64,000 nucleotides of DNA from Amborella trichopoda (GCF_000471905.2 NW_006494789.1:5032816-5096815); one strand, 5' to 3'. Numbered from the stretch's first letter, positions 34,670-46,112 are shown. Numbers and translations: made by a program. The notes: generated by a model from the sequence alone, not told the origin.

Positions 34670-34985
34670 GGTTCTTAGCACTTGGCCTTCACGTAGGCCT
34701 GATTCTGTCCAAGGAGGTCCCTATAACAGCCTCACGCTTCAGAATCCCAAATAGTTCCTCAAGGGTGAGAACTTCGACAAGATCCCTCCGACCTGATTCT
34801 GTCCAAGGAGGTCCCTACAAAGGCCTCACGATACAGAATTGTAAATAATCCCTTGAGGGTGAGGACTTCGACAAGATCCCTCGGGCCTGATTTTTCCAAA
34901 GAGGTCCCTACAAAGACCTCATGCTTCAAAATCGTAAATAGTACCTTGAGGCTGAGGACTTTGACAAGATCCCTCGAACTTCCCA
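34670..34985 (+). repeat. 94-bp tandem repeat next to the 3' LTR of N1
   Basis: The block GGGTGAGGACTTCGACAAG with GATCCCTC and GTCCAAGGAGGTCCCTACAA recurs at 34763, 34857 and 34950, a period of 93-94 bp. A further partial copy of the flanking words is near 34430-34460. Element B has a single equivalent (38770-38890, inverted). Confidence 0.8.
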
Positions 34986-34989
34986 AATG

Positions 34990-35036
34990 ATTGCACTTCT
35001 CGATTCTCTCGAAGCACAACATTCTGCGGGGCATGC
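34990..35036 (+). other. Conserved internal end before the 3' LTR of N1
   Basis: TTCTCGATTCTCTCGAAGCA and CAACATTCTGCGGGGCATGC precede the LTR. The same sequence with few changes (ATTCGATGGGGCAAGC at the LTR edge) precedes the 3' LTR of B on the minus strand at 38591-38640. This identifies both LTRs as 3' LTRs. The usual polypurine tract is represented at best by GGGGCA. Confidence 0.7.
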
Positions 35037-35961
35037 TGTTGGAAGATATTTTTATCATCATGGGGTCCCCGCTCAATAAAATCCTAGCAAACAATGGAAA
35101 TCCCAACAGTCTCAGAATATCCTCGGCACTGGCCAAGATCTTCATGAGGTCTCTCAAAAGTCTCCAGCCAAGTTTCGTTGCATTTCGACATGTCTAAGGC
35201 AGTGCAAACTAAGAAACAGATCCAGCAAAATCGGCCTCTAGCACCTTAAAACGGCCCCTATAACTAGAGCTACATTTTTGGCATCTCAAATTATTATGAA
35301 ACCATCACCATTGGATCCGACACGGTTGAAAACCCCCAAGGGTCAAATTTCAGCTCGAACGGACACTCTAGGAAAACATTATAGGGAAAAGAGTGAAACA
35401 AAAGGAACCGCATGCTATCTCGTGTGGCCACCTTGCAACTCCACACCATTGAAGGGACATGAGCAGTGACTTTTGGTACTCATATCACACTCGTCCCAAC
35501 TCGGATCATGCTCAAATTCGATGAGCATGTTCATCTCATCAAGATGAGCGATTCGATATGTGGCATGCCCCGTGACGACACCCGATCACGAAGAAAAGCT
35601 AGAGAGAAATTGTTGATCCATGAATAAAGTGCTGAAAATTCAGCAGCATCATGCCTCACTCGAATGGCCGAATCATGCCGCTCACGAGCCCGATAGACAT
35701 GAGACTAATTCCATCGCGTGCATAAGGTCTCGGGCTATCTCTGACCTGAGCTTCGTACATGATGAACGGTTGAATTCCACACACGAAGTCAACGAATCCA
35801 CTCCAAATTCCATTGCCAAAAATCCAAATTTTGACAAAAATTCCAAAGTTGAAAAATCTTTGTTCGGGCATGGAATCGAGCTGCGTTTGTTGCCCCACGA
35901 TGGTAACGGGATGCTCAGTGTGATCTAGCAAAGAAATCATCAAAAAACATTCAGGAACGAG
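35037..35961 (+). mobile_element. 3' LTR of N1, first part
   Basis: Starts TGTTGGAAGATATT and runs for 925 bp in good alignment with the 5' LTR of N1 up to AGGAACGAG, where B begins. ACGAG (35957-35961) is the left target duplication of B. The LTR resumes at 54651. Confidence 0.9.
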
Positions 35962-38590
35962 TGGTTACGTGCCTCAATCTCACCCTCCAGATTTGGATGA
36001 TAGAGCGACACGCGTCTTGGATTTTGGGGAGACCTGAGACTTTTGAGATCGCTCTCTCGAGAACCTCATTCAAAAACAAGGGCAGGTATTACCAACCGAT
36101 GAGAGAGGAATTTAAGGAGGGTTTAAGACTTACTCGGGCTGACTCGCGTGGGCGCCCTCTTAGATAACAAAGAAACCCCCCAGTAATAAAACTAGTTCAT
36201 AATTGCCTCCTTTGGCTTATATTCTCCTATTTTCTACAATCACACACATATGGAAAATATTATAAGGCAAGTGGGCCAATAGACCTCACCTTGCCTCTTT
36301 GGTGAACGTACAAAAGCATGCACATTCAAAAGAAGAAGAGAAGAATAAAAGAAGAAAGATAGGGGAGGGAAGAATTTGACCAGGCGGAGAGATCAACACA
36401 GTGATGAAGCTGATGAGTAATTGGCCTGTAGTGGTAATAAAATGGGTTCGGTAACTCAGACCGGCTCAACAGGATCACTACTAGACATCAATACCGATAC
36501 TGATTAGCTAGACACGATGGTTAGTCTGTCATGGCAATAAGGAGGGCATAGTAATTCTGGCACAACAACATTACGGCTTGACGACAGGACTACCATGATA
36601 AGCTAATCTCAACCTCTCTTTAATCAAAAGAAAGAATAACATAAATAACAAATATCATAAAGAAAAAACATAAGAAGAGTAAGATAAGAGAAGAAGAGAA
36701 ACGAAAGGAGTGGGAAGAGAAAGAAAGAAAAAGAAGAATATGAGGGAAGCGAGCAAAACACAGACGACGCTAGGCTCCGATCACAGTATTAGGCAAAGAC
36801 AAGGAAGAGGACTCAGTCAGTGCTGAGCGTCACCAGCTGGGGTAGACAAAGAAGAGAGAGGTAACGCAGTCGACGTTGAGCATCGCCAACTATGTTAGAC
36901 AAAGAAGAGAGAGAAGATGCAGTCGACGTTAAACTTCACCAACTGTGTTAGACTTGAAGAAAGAAAGGATGCAGTAGGTGCTAGGCTTCACCGACTGTAT
37001 TAGATGAAGAGCAAAACAAGAGATAGTGATGAGCAGAAGAGAGAAGATGTAGTTGGTGCTAGGCTTCGTCGACTGTGTTAGATGAGAAGAGAGAGAAGAT
37101 GTGGTCGACTCTAGGCTTTACCGACTGTGTTAAACGAGAAGAGAGAGAAGATGTAGTCAGCCCTAAGCTTTACCGACTGTATTAAACAAAGAGCAGAAAG
37201 AGAGATAGAGATGAGAAGAAGAGAGAGAGATAAATATGAGAAGAATGGATAGAAAGAGAGATATGGACGAGAAGAAGATAAACAAAGAGAGATATGAATG
37301 AGAAGAAGAGAGAGAAAGAGAGATAGGGATGAGAAGAAAAGACAGAGATAATGATGAGGAGAGAAAGAGAGGATGAGAGATAGAGAAGAGGAGAGAGAAA
37401 GAGATGAGGAGAGAAAAAGCGAGGCAGAGAGAGAAAGAGAGGAGGAGAGAGGGGAGAGAGAGAGAAGGAGAGAGAAAGATACCTTATCGAAGGGTATCGA
37501 CCCTTTTCTTCTCACTCCTCTCTCTCGCTCCAAGATGCACTTACGAGTTCAAGAGGAAATTGAAATTTTATTGATCGTTGTGTGAAATGAACGGAAGGTC
37601 CTTTACAATTTGGGTTTGCATGCTTATGTAGAATTGGGCTAAAACATGAGTGTACGCCCAAAACTACTTAAAATTGAAGATAATTATAATTTAACTGAAT
37701 TAAAAGAAAATCTAAAAATGGGTGGAAAAAGACTATTTTGCCCCTGCCTAACAATGTCTGGAATTCCATAACAGTCCCTTCTGCTGCTCGAGAACTTGTG
37801 GGATCTTCCATGACTGATCCGGGGTTATTCTGATGCCCGTTTGATCAAAAGATGATTATTTTCTTATGGAGCTCAGCATGGCGATCGATTGATACCAACT
37901 TCAAGCCATGAATCAATGTTTTTAAGCTATGATCATGAAACTTGAAATTTACTTGAATCTTGAAAACTTTGGATTGATTGTGTGTTTGTTCCTTGATGTT
38001 TCTTCGTGATTTCTTTGCTGAATCACACTAAGCATGATGTCAAGATCAGATTGCAACAAATGCAGCTTGATTTTATGTCTAGACAACGATTTGATCTTCT
38101 TGAGTTTTTTGCCAGAATCTTGAAATCTGACAGCCAAAATTTACAACAGCTTTGACGCCTTCGTGTGTGAAATCCAATCATTCATTGTACACGAGGTTTG
38201 GACAAGAGATGACCACGGACCTTATGCACATAATGCAATTGGTTTTGTGCCGATAGGGTACGCGAGCATCATGATTTGGCCGTCGGAGTGCGGCATGCTG
38301 CTGCTAAATTTTCTGCAACTTTCTTCACGGATCAGCAACTTTCTTCACGGTCCATTTCAGGGTGCTAGAGGCCAATTTTTTTGAAATTATTTCTTTGTGT
38401 TCACTACCTTAGACATGTGTGATCACAATAAAACTTGGCAGGTGGCCTCCTGGAGTGATGATGAAGATCTTGACCAATTTTGGGGCAATTCTGATACTAT
38501 CAAAATTTTCACTTATTTTGTAGGCTTTATTGACCTGCTTCCTTCTTTATTCCGCATCAAGGACCAAGGCGCTGAAAATGCATCCAAACA
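35962..38590 (-). mobile_element. 3' LTR of element B
   Basis: 2629 bp. On the minus strand it starts TGTTTGGATG at 38590 and ends CGTAACCA at 35962. It is clearly homologous to the other LTRs here but belongs to a distinct subfamily: its 5' start, its repeat region (36780-37200) and its purine tract differ. Small deletions relative to the 5' LTR account for the 160-bp length difference. Confidence 0.9.
36660..37500 (+). repeat. GA-rich tract with embedded repeats in B 3' LTR
   Basis: Long plus-strand purine run (GAGA, AAGA) with tandem units of about 55-60 bp, containing GCTAGGCTTC..CCGACTGTGTTAGA and AAGAGAGAGAAGATG, from 36770 to 37190, then almost pure GA-rich sequence to 37480. On the sense strand of the element this is a CT-rich tract like that of the other LTRs. 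The 5' LTR has the counterpart at 52560-53210. Confidence 0.8.
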
Positions 38591-38995
38591 GCTTGCCCCA
38601 TCGAATGTTGTGCTTCGAGAGAAGCGAGAAGGACAACATTCAGAAAATTTCCTTCGTCTTTATTAATTTTGTGTTCCTAGCCATAGGACCACGTGAACGT
38701 CGAGTAGATTCACGTAATGGTGCAATTAGGATGCTCAGACGTAGGGATGCATTGCTCACGAGTCCGTCCGTGGAGACTTTAGGGGGAGAAGAGACTTTTT
38801 TGAGAGATCTTATCGAAGTCCTCACCCTCATGTGGACTATTTGTGAGTCTGAAGATGAGGATTTTGTACGTACCTCGTCAGTTAGAATCAGGCTCGTCTG
38901 GGTTTCTTTATATCCTCTGGTGTTGAGCCACATTTTGAGAATTATGTGAATGGTATGCTGAAGGGCCTTACGTCGTTGCCATCTACTTTATGCAC
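38591..38995 (-). other. Internal 3' end of B, single 94-bp-type unit
   Basis: 38591-38640 is the conserved sequence before the 3' LTR. 38770-38890 is one inverted copy of the unit that is tandem in N1 (34670-34985). No coding sequence is supported; frames such as 38530-38949 are not conserved in N1. Confidence 0.55.
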
Positions 38996-39265
38996 CAGTT
39001 ATTCCTTGACGAGTAGGGCACCTCAGTTTATCGAGGTGACCAGCTTTGGGTACAACCACCCCTACCCACTACTTTATAGCTACGACAATCATCTGATGTC
39101 TGATCCAAAGTCATGACTGATCAGTTATTCCTTGGCGAGTAAGGTAGCTCAGTTATCGAGATAACCAGCTCTGAGTACAACCACTTGAACCCACTGCTTT
39201 GCAGCTACAACAATCATCTGACTACCACTCCAAAGTCACGGTTGACTTAGTAAGGTAGCTCAGTT
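38996..39265 (+). repeat. 126-bp tandem duplication in B
   Basis: CAGTTATTCCTTGACGAGTA with CACCTCAGTTTATCGAGGTG at 38996 recurs at 39122 (CAGTTATTCCTTGGCGAGTA), and the start of a third unit is near 39245. The unit contains a short inverted repeat CACCTC...GAGGTG. I do not see it in N1. Confidence 0.7.
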
Positions 39266-39344
39266 TATCGGAATCTTTTCCATAGAGCTCGTATTTTTGG
39301 ACCCTGGTATTGTAACACCAGGGATTTTTCTTTTTGAGTGAGGG

Positions 39345-39709
39345 ATGAAGCCGCCTATTGAGGCGAGAGCTGCATCAACCTGTTTATTGGTCCAAGCGTC
39401 CCTTGCGGATTTTCACTTGAACTTGGGAAGAAGCGTCATAGAGATGGTTTTCACCAACTTCTTTTTATTTGGGGCTCTTTTACCCATGACCTTACGACCA
39501 TGTCCACCCTTATTCTTCCATTTTTACTCACGATGCCCTTTCATGTTTTCACCGTGCAGGTTTTTTTTATTCACGAAACTCTTTTACTCATGATTTTGTT
39601 ACCATGCATGGCCATCATTTTACTCATGGAGTTCCCTTATCAAGGTATACACCATGCCCGTTATTTCATATATTTTTTAGTGAAGGCGTGTTTAGGATCA
39701 TGCCTTTAG
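39345..39709 (+). other. Small conserved antisense reading frame region in B
   Basis: An 82-codon frame at 39345-39593 with GALLPMTLRPCPPLF, matching the minus-strand frame in N1 at 34042-34297. Orientation is antisense to the element in both. Between here and the minisatellite lies a short unique part (39790-40120), including a region with repeated CACTGGGGA words. Function unknown; it may not be translated. Confidence 0.35.
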
Positions 39710-40745
39710 GACCTGTGCAAAGAAATTTATCGTCATGCGGCAAAGACATGCACTATGGTTTAAGGTCATATAGTTGGATCATAATAGAGATGGATGGCAA
39801 TTGGTAAAGGCCATGGAGTGTGTATGATAGTGGTTTTAGCTCACTTTGGGGCAGATGGCACGAAGCTACCTATGAATATGGGTGAGGTTTGAAAGGCAGG
39901 TGAAAAATGGTGACCCACTAGCTTGCGACGAGTACAGGTGGTGGGATGGTTCGTCGCTTTGTGAGCACGGGTGAGACTCACTGGGGAATGAAGTAGGATG
40001 ATGAAAAGAATGGACTCACTGGGGAGGTAGTGAAGGTGGTGCACACACAAACGGGTCAATTATGGAAGACGTGCTCGAAGATGCACATAAAAGGTGTGTG
40101 CATGTATGTGGGGATGGGTTTTAAGGTCATACCTCTAGGACCCGTGCAAAGCAGTTTATCATCATAAGGCCAGGATGTGCACAGTGGTTTAGGGTCATAT
40201 AGCTAGACTGTGGTTATGCAGTTTAGAGTCATGCAACTAGGACCATGTAGTTGAAGGTCGTGCAAATAGACCTCAGCTACAGTTTAAGGTCATATAGTTT
40301 GGACCATGGTTATGCAGTTTAGAGTCATGCAACTAGGACCGTGCAGCTTAAGGTCGTGCAACTAGACCTCCGCTATAGTTTAAGGTCATATAGTTTGGAC
40401 CATGGTTATGCAGTTTAGAGTCATGAAACTTAAGATTGTGTAGTTTAAGGTTGTGCAACTAGACCTCCTCTACAGTTTAAGGTCAGTTCCAACCATGCAT
40501 TTTAGGGTTGTGCACCTAGACCACCACTATAGTTTAAGGTCATATAGTTTGGACCATGCAATTTAGGGTCGTTCATCTAGACCACAGCTACAATTTAAGG
40601 TCCTATAGTTTGGACCATACAGTTTAGGGTCGTGCGTCTAGACCACTTCTACAGTTTAAGGTCATATAGCTTGGACCATGTAGTTTAGGGTCATGCATCT
40701 AGACCACCGCTACAGTTTAAGGTCATATAGTTTGGACTGTGGCTT
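39705..40745 (-). repeat. Minisatellite of B with 96-bp higher-order period
   Basis: A short array at 39705-39790 and a long one at 40120-40745. CAGTTTAGAGTCATG recurs at 40219, 40315 and 40411, exactly 96 bp apart, each unit made of three related about 32-bp subunits (TTTAGAGTCATGCAACTAGG, GTGCAACTAGACCTCC.CTA, TTTAAGGTCATATAGTTTGG). Further right, 40500-40740, the period is about 62 bp with two subunits. The complement matches the N1 minisatellite. Confidence 0.9.
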
Positions 40746-41120
40746 GGGTCGCCATGTAGGTGAGACTTTATGAGAAATAGGTTTGTGGGCAGCAGTCTGA
40801 CTCCTTGGGAATAAGATAGGTAGGCCCAACGAGGGGTCCAGATAGGAAAGCTGACCTTATTGGGGAAGAGGTGACAAATGTGGGGCTTTTGTATCCTTGA
40901 GGACAGAATAACTAAGTGTAAAGCAGACCACTGGGGATTGTAGCAGTAAAAACAACCCTAACTCCACTAGGGATAATAGTATGCGTATGGCTCTCTTACT
41001 AGGAATGAGAAGTCATGACCTGAGTTTCATCGACCTGGGTTCCACTTTGTTAGGGATAATAGGTCAGAGTCAAGGTGCAACTTCACTGGGGATAGTAATG
41101 ATAGAACACTCACGTCTTCA
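40746..41120. other. Unique spacer in B
   Basis: No gene is seen. It has repeated short words (CACTGGGGAT, CTAGGGATAATAG) comparable to the CCCCAGTGAG words between the arrays in N1. Confidence 0.4.
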
Positions 41121-41400
41121 GCTTGGAGTAGGTGACAATAGGCTGTTTAAAATACAGCCGGCACCAGGTGTAGCAACCATTATTTTTTGAGCACTCAGCC
41201 GGCTCTAAGTCTTCGAAAACACAACTAGCACTAAAGGCGGCCAACACTACTTCTTAACCAGTCAGCCGGCACTGAGGACAGGTCGGGCTATTGCTTGAAC
41301 ACAGCCGACGCTAAGTTGCTAGACACACAGCTGGTATTGTGGTTAGTGAAACACAGCCAACACTAGGTAACTTTGACCGCATAGCCGACGTTGGGTATGG
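41120..41400 (+). repeat. ACAGCCGGCACTAAG repeats, first block (B)
   Basis: Degenerate units of about 25-45 bp with the core ACACAGCCGACGCTAAG (also AGCCGGCACTGAGG, AGCCGACGTTGGG). The second block is at 42175-42490. The two blocks flank the antisense promoter and its leader. Related words (GACGCTAGGC, GTCGACGTTGAGC) occur in the repeat region of the B LTRs. N1 lacks this array. Confidence 0.7.
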
Positions 41401-41575
41401 ATCCATATTTGAGCCATGACCTGAGCCCGACCCGGTCCAGTCCGCTTGTTGGAATTTTACAGGTGGCGATGAGAATTGCCTCGGGTCAAAGTCCGACCCG
41501 GCCCATCGTTGTTTGGCTTTCTAGGACACGACTAGAATTCCCAGTTTGTGAGGGGTGTTTGAGGGTAATGTTGGC

Positions 41576-41584
41576 TATATAAGG
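41576..41584 (+). promoter_or_regulatory. TATA box of antisense gene in B
   Basis: TATATAAGGGGG, preceded by TTTGAGGGTAATGTTGGC and followed by TTTTCCTTCAATTTTTCCCC. The N1 promoter shares the arrangement GGGTA..TTTGA...TATA(A)AAGGGGG. It faces the PMD-like gene. Confidence 0.7.
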
Positions 41585-42174
41585 GGGTAAAATCTCATTT
41601 TCCTTCAATTTTTCCCCGAAGGTAAAAAACTTATAAATTTTAATGGTGAGCAGAGGGTGCCCAGTAGAAGGTCCAATAAGAGGTGGGATTCCGGCAAGGG
41701 TTCAAGTTTCTAGCAGGAGATCAAGTGTTCCGGCAAGCAAAGGATAAGTTTTTGCCGGCGATTGATGGAGTTGCAGGAGTTTTCTAGTTTACCACAAGGG
41801 TGTTTTTGGGAAGCAAGAGAACTCCTGCCGTGGTCTAAAAGGGTAGTAGAGGCAGGAAGTGCAACAGTGGGCATTTTCGCAAGTTTTTGAAAGTTTTTTG
41901 ATGGTGTTAAGTGGTTTCCCAATGTTGTTGACGGTGTTACAGAGGGTTCCTAGAGCCGACAGAAAGTTTCCGGTGGGAAACCGAAGGACACAGGGAGGTG
42001 GATCGTTGCTGGGGTGTGGACCGTAGCGGAGAAAGCGAACAGCTGTAGCGATTTTCTATCAGGCGGCATAGAAGGACGTGGCGATGGTTATCATTTGCTA
42101 GTGTGACATGGCGGCGGTTGTCAGGAAACGCAGGGCTCGAGGTGTCACGCGTAGAATCCATGGCACGTGTGGGA
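41585..42174 (+). other. Probable 5' untranslated region of the antisense gene (B)
   Basis: No conserved coding sequence. GTTTC(C/T)GGTGGGAAACCG forms a small inverted repeat at about 41966. The transcript from 41576 would pass through here and through the second repeat block before reaching the ATG at 42528. Confidence 0.4.
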
Positions 42175-42490
42175 GATTTGAACATAGCCGGCACTAGACA
42201 TTTGCAAACACAGCTGGCACAAGGCATTGGAAAACATAGTCGACACTAATCGTCAGTAGATACAACCAGCACTAAGCATTATAGACACAACCGACGCTTC
42301 AATTTTGGTAAACCTAGTTGGCGCTAAGCGTTAGAAGACACAACTAGCGTTAAGCATTGATAGACACAGCAGACGCTAAGCTTTGGCAGACACAGCCAAT
42401 GCTATGGGTTAGCGGACATAGCCGGCATTAAGGTTTAAGTGCCCAACCGGTGCTAAGGCTTGAGTGCACAGCCAGTGCTGATCTAGTGCC
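42175..42490 (+). repeat. ACAGCCGGCACTAAG repeats, second block (B)
   Basis: About ten degenerate units of about 27-30 bp: ACATAGCCGGCACTAGACAT, ACAGCTGGCACAAGGCATT, ACAACCAGCACTAAGCATT and others. The block ends about 40 bp before the ATG of the antisense gene, so it would lie in its 5' leader. Confidence 0.75.
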
Positions 42491-42527
42491 TTAGCAATTT
42501 TTAATTTGAATCATTGAGCCCTTTATA

Positions 42528-45500
42528 ATGACTGGTCCTTCTTACCGAATTCTTGACGTAAAGAAGCTTCCAAGGGGTGGAGAGGTTGGTCCCGATGATT
42601 TTACCGGTGAGGCTTTATCAAGGGGTGAGCCCAGTTAGCTGACCAAGCCAGTATGCCAACCAGAGTGGCCTCTCAGTGTCACTTTCATTACTGACCCCGT
42701 TTGTTTTGAAGTCTGTGAGGGTAACGATAGCAATGTTAGTATCGAGGAAGGGGTGGCACCCCTTCATTGTATTCACAGAAACATAGCTTCTGGAGAGAAC
42801 TCGCCTACCCTAGGAAAACGAATGGTAAAGGCAAAGGGGCTACTAATGTGGTCAGTAAACGACCTCCGAATTCAGGGGGAGCACCAATACATGAAGGGAT
42901 ACTCTTCCTGGATTGCCAAGGTGTTGGTGTCACATAGAAGCACTCTTGAACGTGCTGCTCTATTAGCAGCAGTCCAGTGTTCGAGTAGCTACTACGATCG
43001 GTGCTCCAATACTGTGAAGGTATTACTGGAGACATGGAGCCATGTTAGCAATACCTGGCTTCTTAGGCATGGGGAAGCAGGAATCTATTTGCTAGATCTT
43101 CATTTTATTAGGGGCCTTCTAATAATCGGGGCTATGTATGACAAGTTCATGCCCCAGAACTCAGTCATCTTTGGTGGTGCTATCTTGGGGGATGAAGAGT
43201 CGTCTGCCAGTCTGCAAAATATTTTCAAGGCTTACCAATTGATCCATGCCAAGGCTAGCAATGGTAGGGTCACCTTCACTGAATGGCTGAAATTCTTTTG
43301 TGGGGACTATCCCAAAGGTCATCGGGGTACTCCAAGAGGGAATGGGAAGGTAGTTGTGAAAGGAACGCCTTCCGTGTATCAAACCGAGACCAATGGCGAC
43401 TTCTTGGCCTTACATTTGGCCTTATTCTTGTGAAAGTTCGTGCTCCCTAGATGGGCAGATGACATTCGTCCAAGCGCATTGTATGTGGGCTGCGACATGG
43501 CAAGAGGGCATGAATGTGCCCTTGCTCAGCCGGTTTTGTGTAATATTTACCATGGCTTGAGGGCCATCTCCTGTGGAAAGGCCTACAAATGCAAAGAGGG
43601 AGGGAATGGCATTGTAGGAGGAGAGGCATTTCCTAGGGATTTTAAAACTCCATTCCCCGTCCATTACGTGTACAAGTGGCTAGGGGCCTATTTCCCTGCC
43701 ACTTATGTGAGGAGCCATGGCACAGGGAACAAATTGTGGCCCTTCTTGTTGAGGATTGCTGGTTAAAAGGCTATCTTTCACAGTCCAGGTGAAGCTCAAG
43801 GCTTATTTGGGAATGACTCTTTGAATATGTGGTGGGTCCCAATTCTAGTTGGGAGCTTCACTAATCGTGTCGTCGTTGATGAACTGGGGAAGGAGCTAGA
43901 CGGTGGTCCAACAACCATCAGGGAACTCATGTTCAACTTGAGCATTAGAGGAGTAGTTCTACCTTATCGGACTACACACAATGCCAGACAAGAGGGGTAT
44001 TTCCCCCACCGCTTCGCCTGTCAGCATGGGCTTGATCAAGGTTGCCATTTCTCAATGTTTTTTGAAAAGCGCCGAGGCAAGATGAACACGGAGAGAATGG
44101 AAGAGCTTGGGACTCTCCGTGAGTGCTGGCTGTCAAAGCATATATAGACCACTTGTTCCACGTATCTAAAAACGACAGAAATCAGCAAATATGTGTTACC
44201 TCACTTCAGCAAGAGGGTACGAATGACCAAGGCCTATGTGAACTAGTGGAGAATCACTAGCAAGGGATACAGGGATAAAGATCATCCTTGGAAAGGAGAG
44301 AACGGCAACTGACGCCAAGAGACCAAGCAGAGGAGAGTGGTGGACCCTCCTACGCCTGACGAGGCCTTCACCTTGGAATATGCCTCGAACTGGCAAGCTT
44401 TAGGGAGCCCTCCAGAGATAGCGGCCGATGATGTTTTTGCCAGAATTTCTAGCGATGAAATAGAGAACTGAGAGCGTCTTTGTTAAACTCAGTTCCATAT
44501 TTGAATGGGATGAGGGCCGACAAGTCCCTGGTTATGAGAAGCGTCCCACACAGGACCTGAACGCGCTGATTGGAAGTGGTCCTCATAGTAGATTGGCTGA
44601 GGGCCCCACTCAAGGGGAGAAATTTTGAATCGGCAACTCCTTCTTCAGCAGGGGAAAGAAAAGAAAACGCTCCACCGCTACTGACATTCTTGTGTCGTCT
44701 CCAGTTAGTGGGCATACTCGTAGGCTTAGGGGTGCCAATCTTCCTATGATCTCAGAACCAAGAGGTAGCTCTTCCTCCTTTGATCATTTAGCAACTCCAC
44801 CTGTGTCACCTTCTGCACTTTCTCCACCATCTTTTTTCTCTCTTGAATTTTCTTCTTCTTCTTCTTCAGAGACTAAAGAATTCCTTTTGACCGGGAAGTG
44901 ACTCCGGATCTTAGGGAGGCGCCTCTGAGTCCAAGGGCCATTCTAGAGTCAGAGCCAGCTTCGATGGAGACTAATGAGGCTGGAGGTCCCAAAACAACTG
45001 CACCATGAAGGGAATATGATGCCGATGTGGCCTTTGTGCTTCAGGGGTTTAATGCCTCGACTGATCAGGGGCTATGATTCAAGAATAAGGGCCTGTATTT
45101 AATGATGTCACTGAGTACCAATAGGGTGATGCCCTTGAAGGCCCAGATCGTGAAGATGAAGGAGTACAGGTTTTTGTGGCTGAGGCTCTGACTGTTGAGG
45201 GTGCAGGCCAAATGGAAGAAACCATGGTTGAGGGTGGATCAGTGATTGGTGAAGGCCAAAGGGAAGAGGAAGCTCCTGAACTTGCCAATGTTGACGTGGT
45301 AGTTCAAGAGGGTGAGATGCATGGGTAACATGTTTGTTTGGAGGCTGCTTGGATAGAAGTGGAGGCCCCCATAGGTGAGGGTGAAGGCAACGAGACTGGT
45401 GTTAAAGAATCCAGGCAGGTTGAGGCTGGGGCGGCATATGGGTCTGAAGTGCACGAGGGTCTGGGCTTTGCCATTGTTTCAGAGGAGCCAGTGGCTCAGA

Positions 45501-46112
45501 TGGCTATTACTTCGACAAACCCAGTCCTTGAAGCCAAAGTTTCTGTAATTGTTGTAATCCCAACAGGATCATCTAGGCCCATCTTTAGCAGGGTTTCTGG
45601 TATGATTACAGGCATGCTTCGAGCATGCCTTCAGGGCTTGAGGGAGTTGCCTTTCAATGAGCTGGGCGAGGCTTTGGGAATTTGCTGCCGCGACTACTGT
45701 GGTTGGGAGAGCGCCAGAAGTCCTTTCCTATTTTGATGCAACGCTAAATGTGCTAGAGAGCTGGCGATCGAGAATACTGCATCATGAAGCAGAGACCAGT
45801 AGGTTAGCCTCCTTAGAGGAGTCCATCTTGCGTTGTCACGAGGAAATAGATTCTCGCAGTGAGAAGAAGGCCACGATAACTGGCCGTCAGCAGGATCTCA
45901 AGAGGGAGGTGCAAGGCAGCTACAAGAGAATGATCGAAATAAGAGAGGAGATGCGATTATTGAGGATGGAATTCGCTGAGCTTGAGATAGAGATGAATCC
46001 TAGAGGCTTCCTTGGTTGCAGATTTATCTGAACCCAATTGCACCATCGAGTCCGAAACTGTGGCAATGGAGGAGGAGACTCAAGCGGTGGCCAAACTGAG
46101 GCAATGTTTCTA
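42528..46112 (+). pseudogene. Antisense PMD-like gene of B
   Basis: The ATG at 42528 opens a frame that runs to 43766 with only two stops (TAG near 42637, where N1 has Trp, and TGA at 43431). Blocks: VKKLPRGGEVGPDDFTGEAL, EWPLSVTFI, SIEEGVAPLHCIHRNIAS, LLDLHFIRGLLIIGAMYDKF and SVIFGGA. The PMD-like core follows: FLALHLALFL, KFVLPRWADDIRPSALYV, GCDMARGHECALAQPVLCNI, YHGLRAIS and FPVHYVYKWLGAYFPATYV. After a stop, 43770-44147 has VDELGKELDGGPTTIRELMF and EGYFPHRFACQHG, then KYVLPHFSKRVRM. The later part is decayed: serine-rich (44692-44901), acidic (45338-45736), and a coiled-coil-like end (45657-46031). Full length would be about 1190 codons. Family assignment is by eye. Better preserved than the N1 copy but not functional. 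Confidence 0.75.

Noticed and set aside
37111..37533. 140-codon minus-strand frame rich in Ser and Leu
   Set aside because: Produced by the GA-rich tract of the B LTR; it changes completely in the other LTR (52861-53253) and has no homologue.
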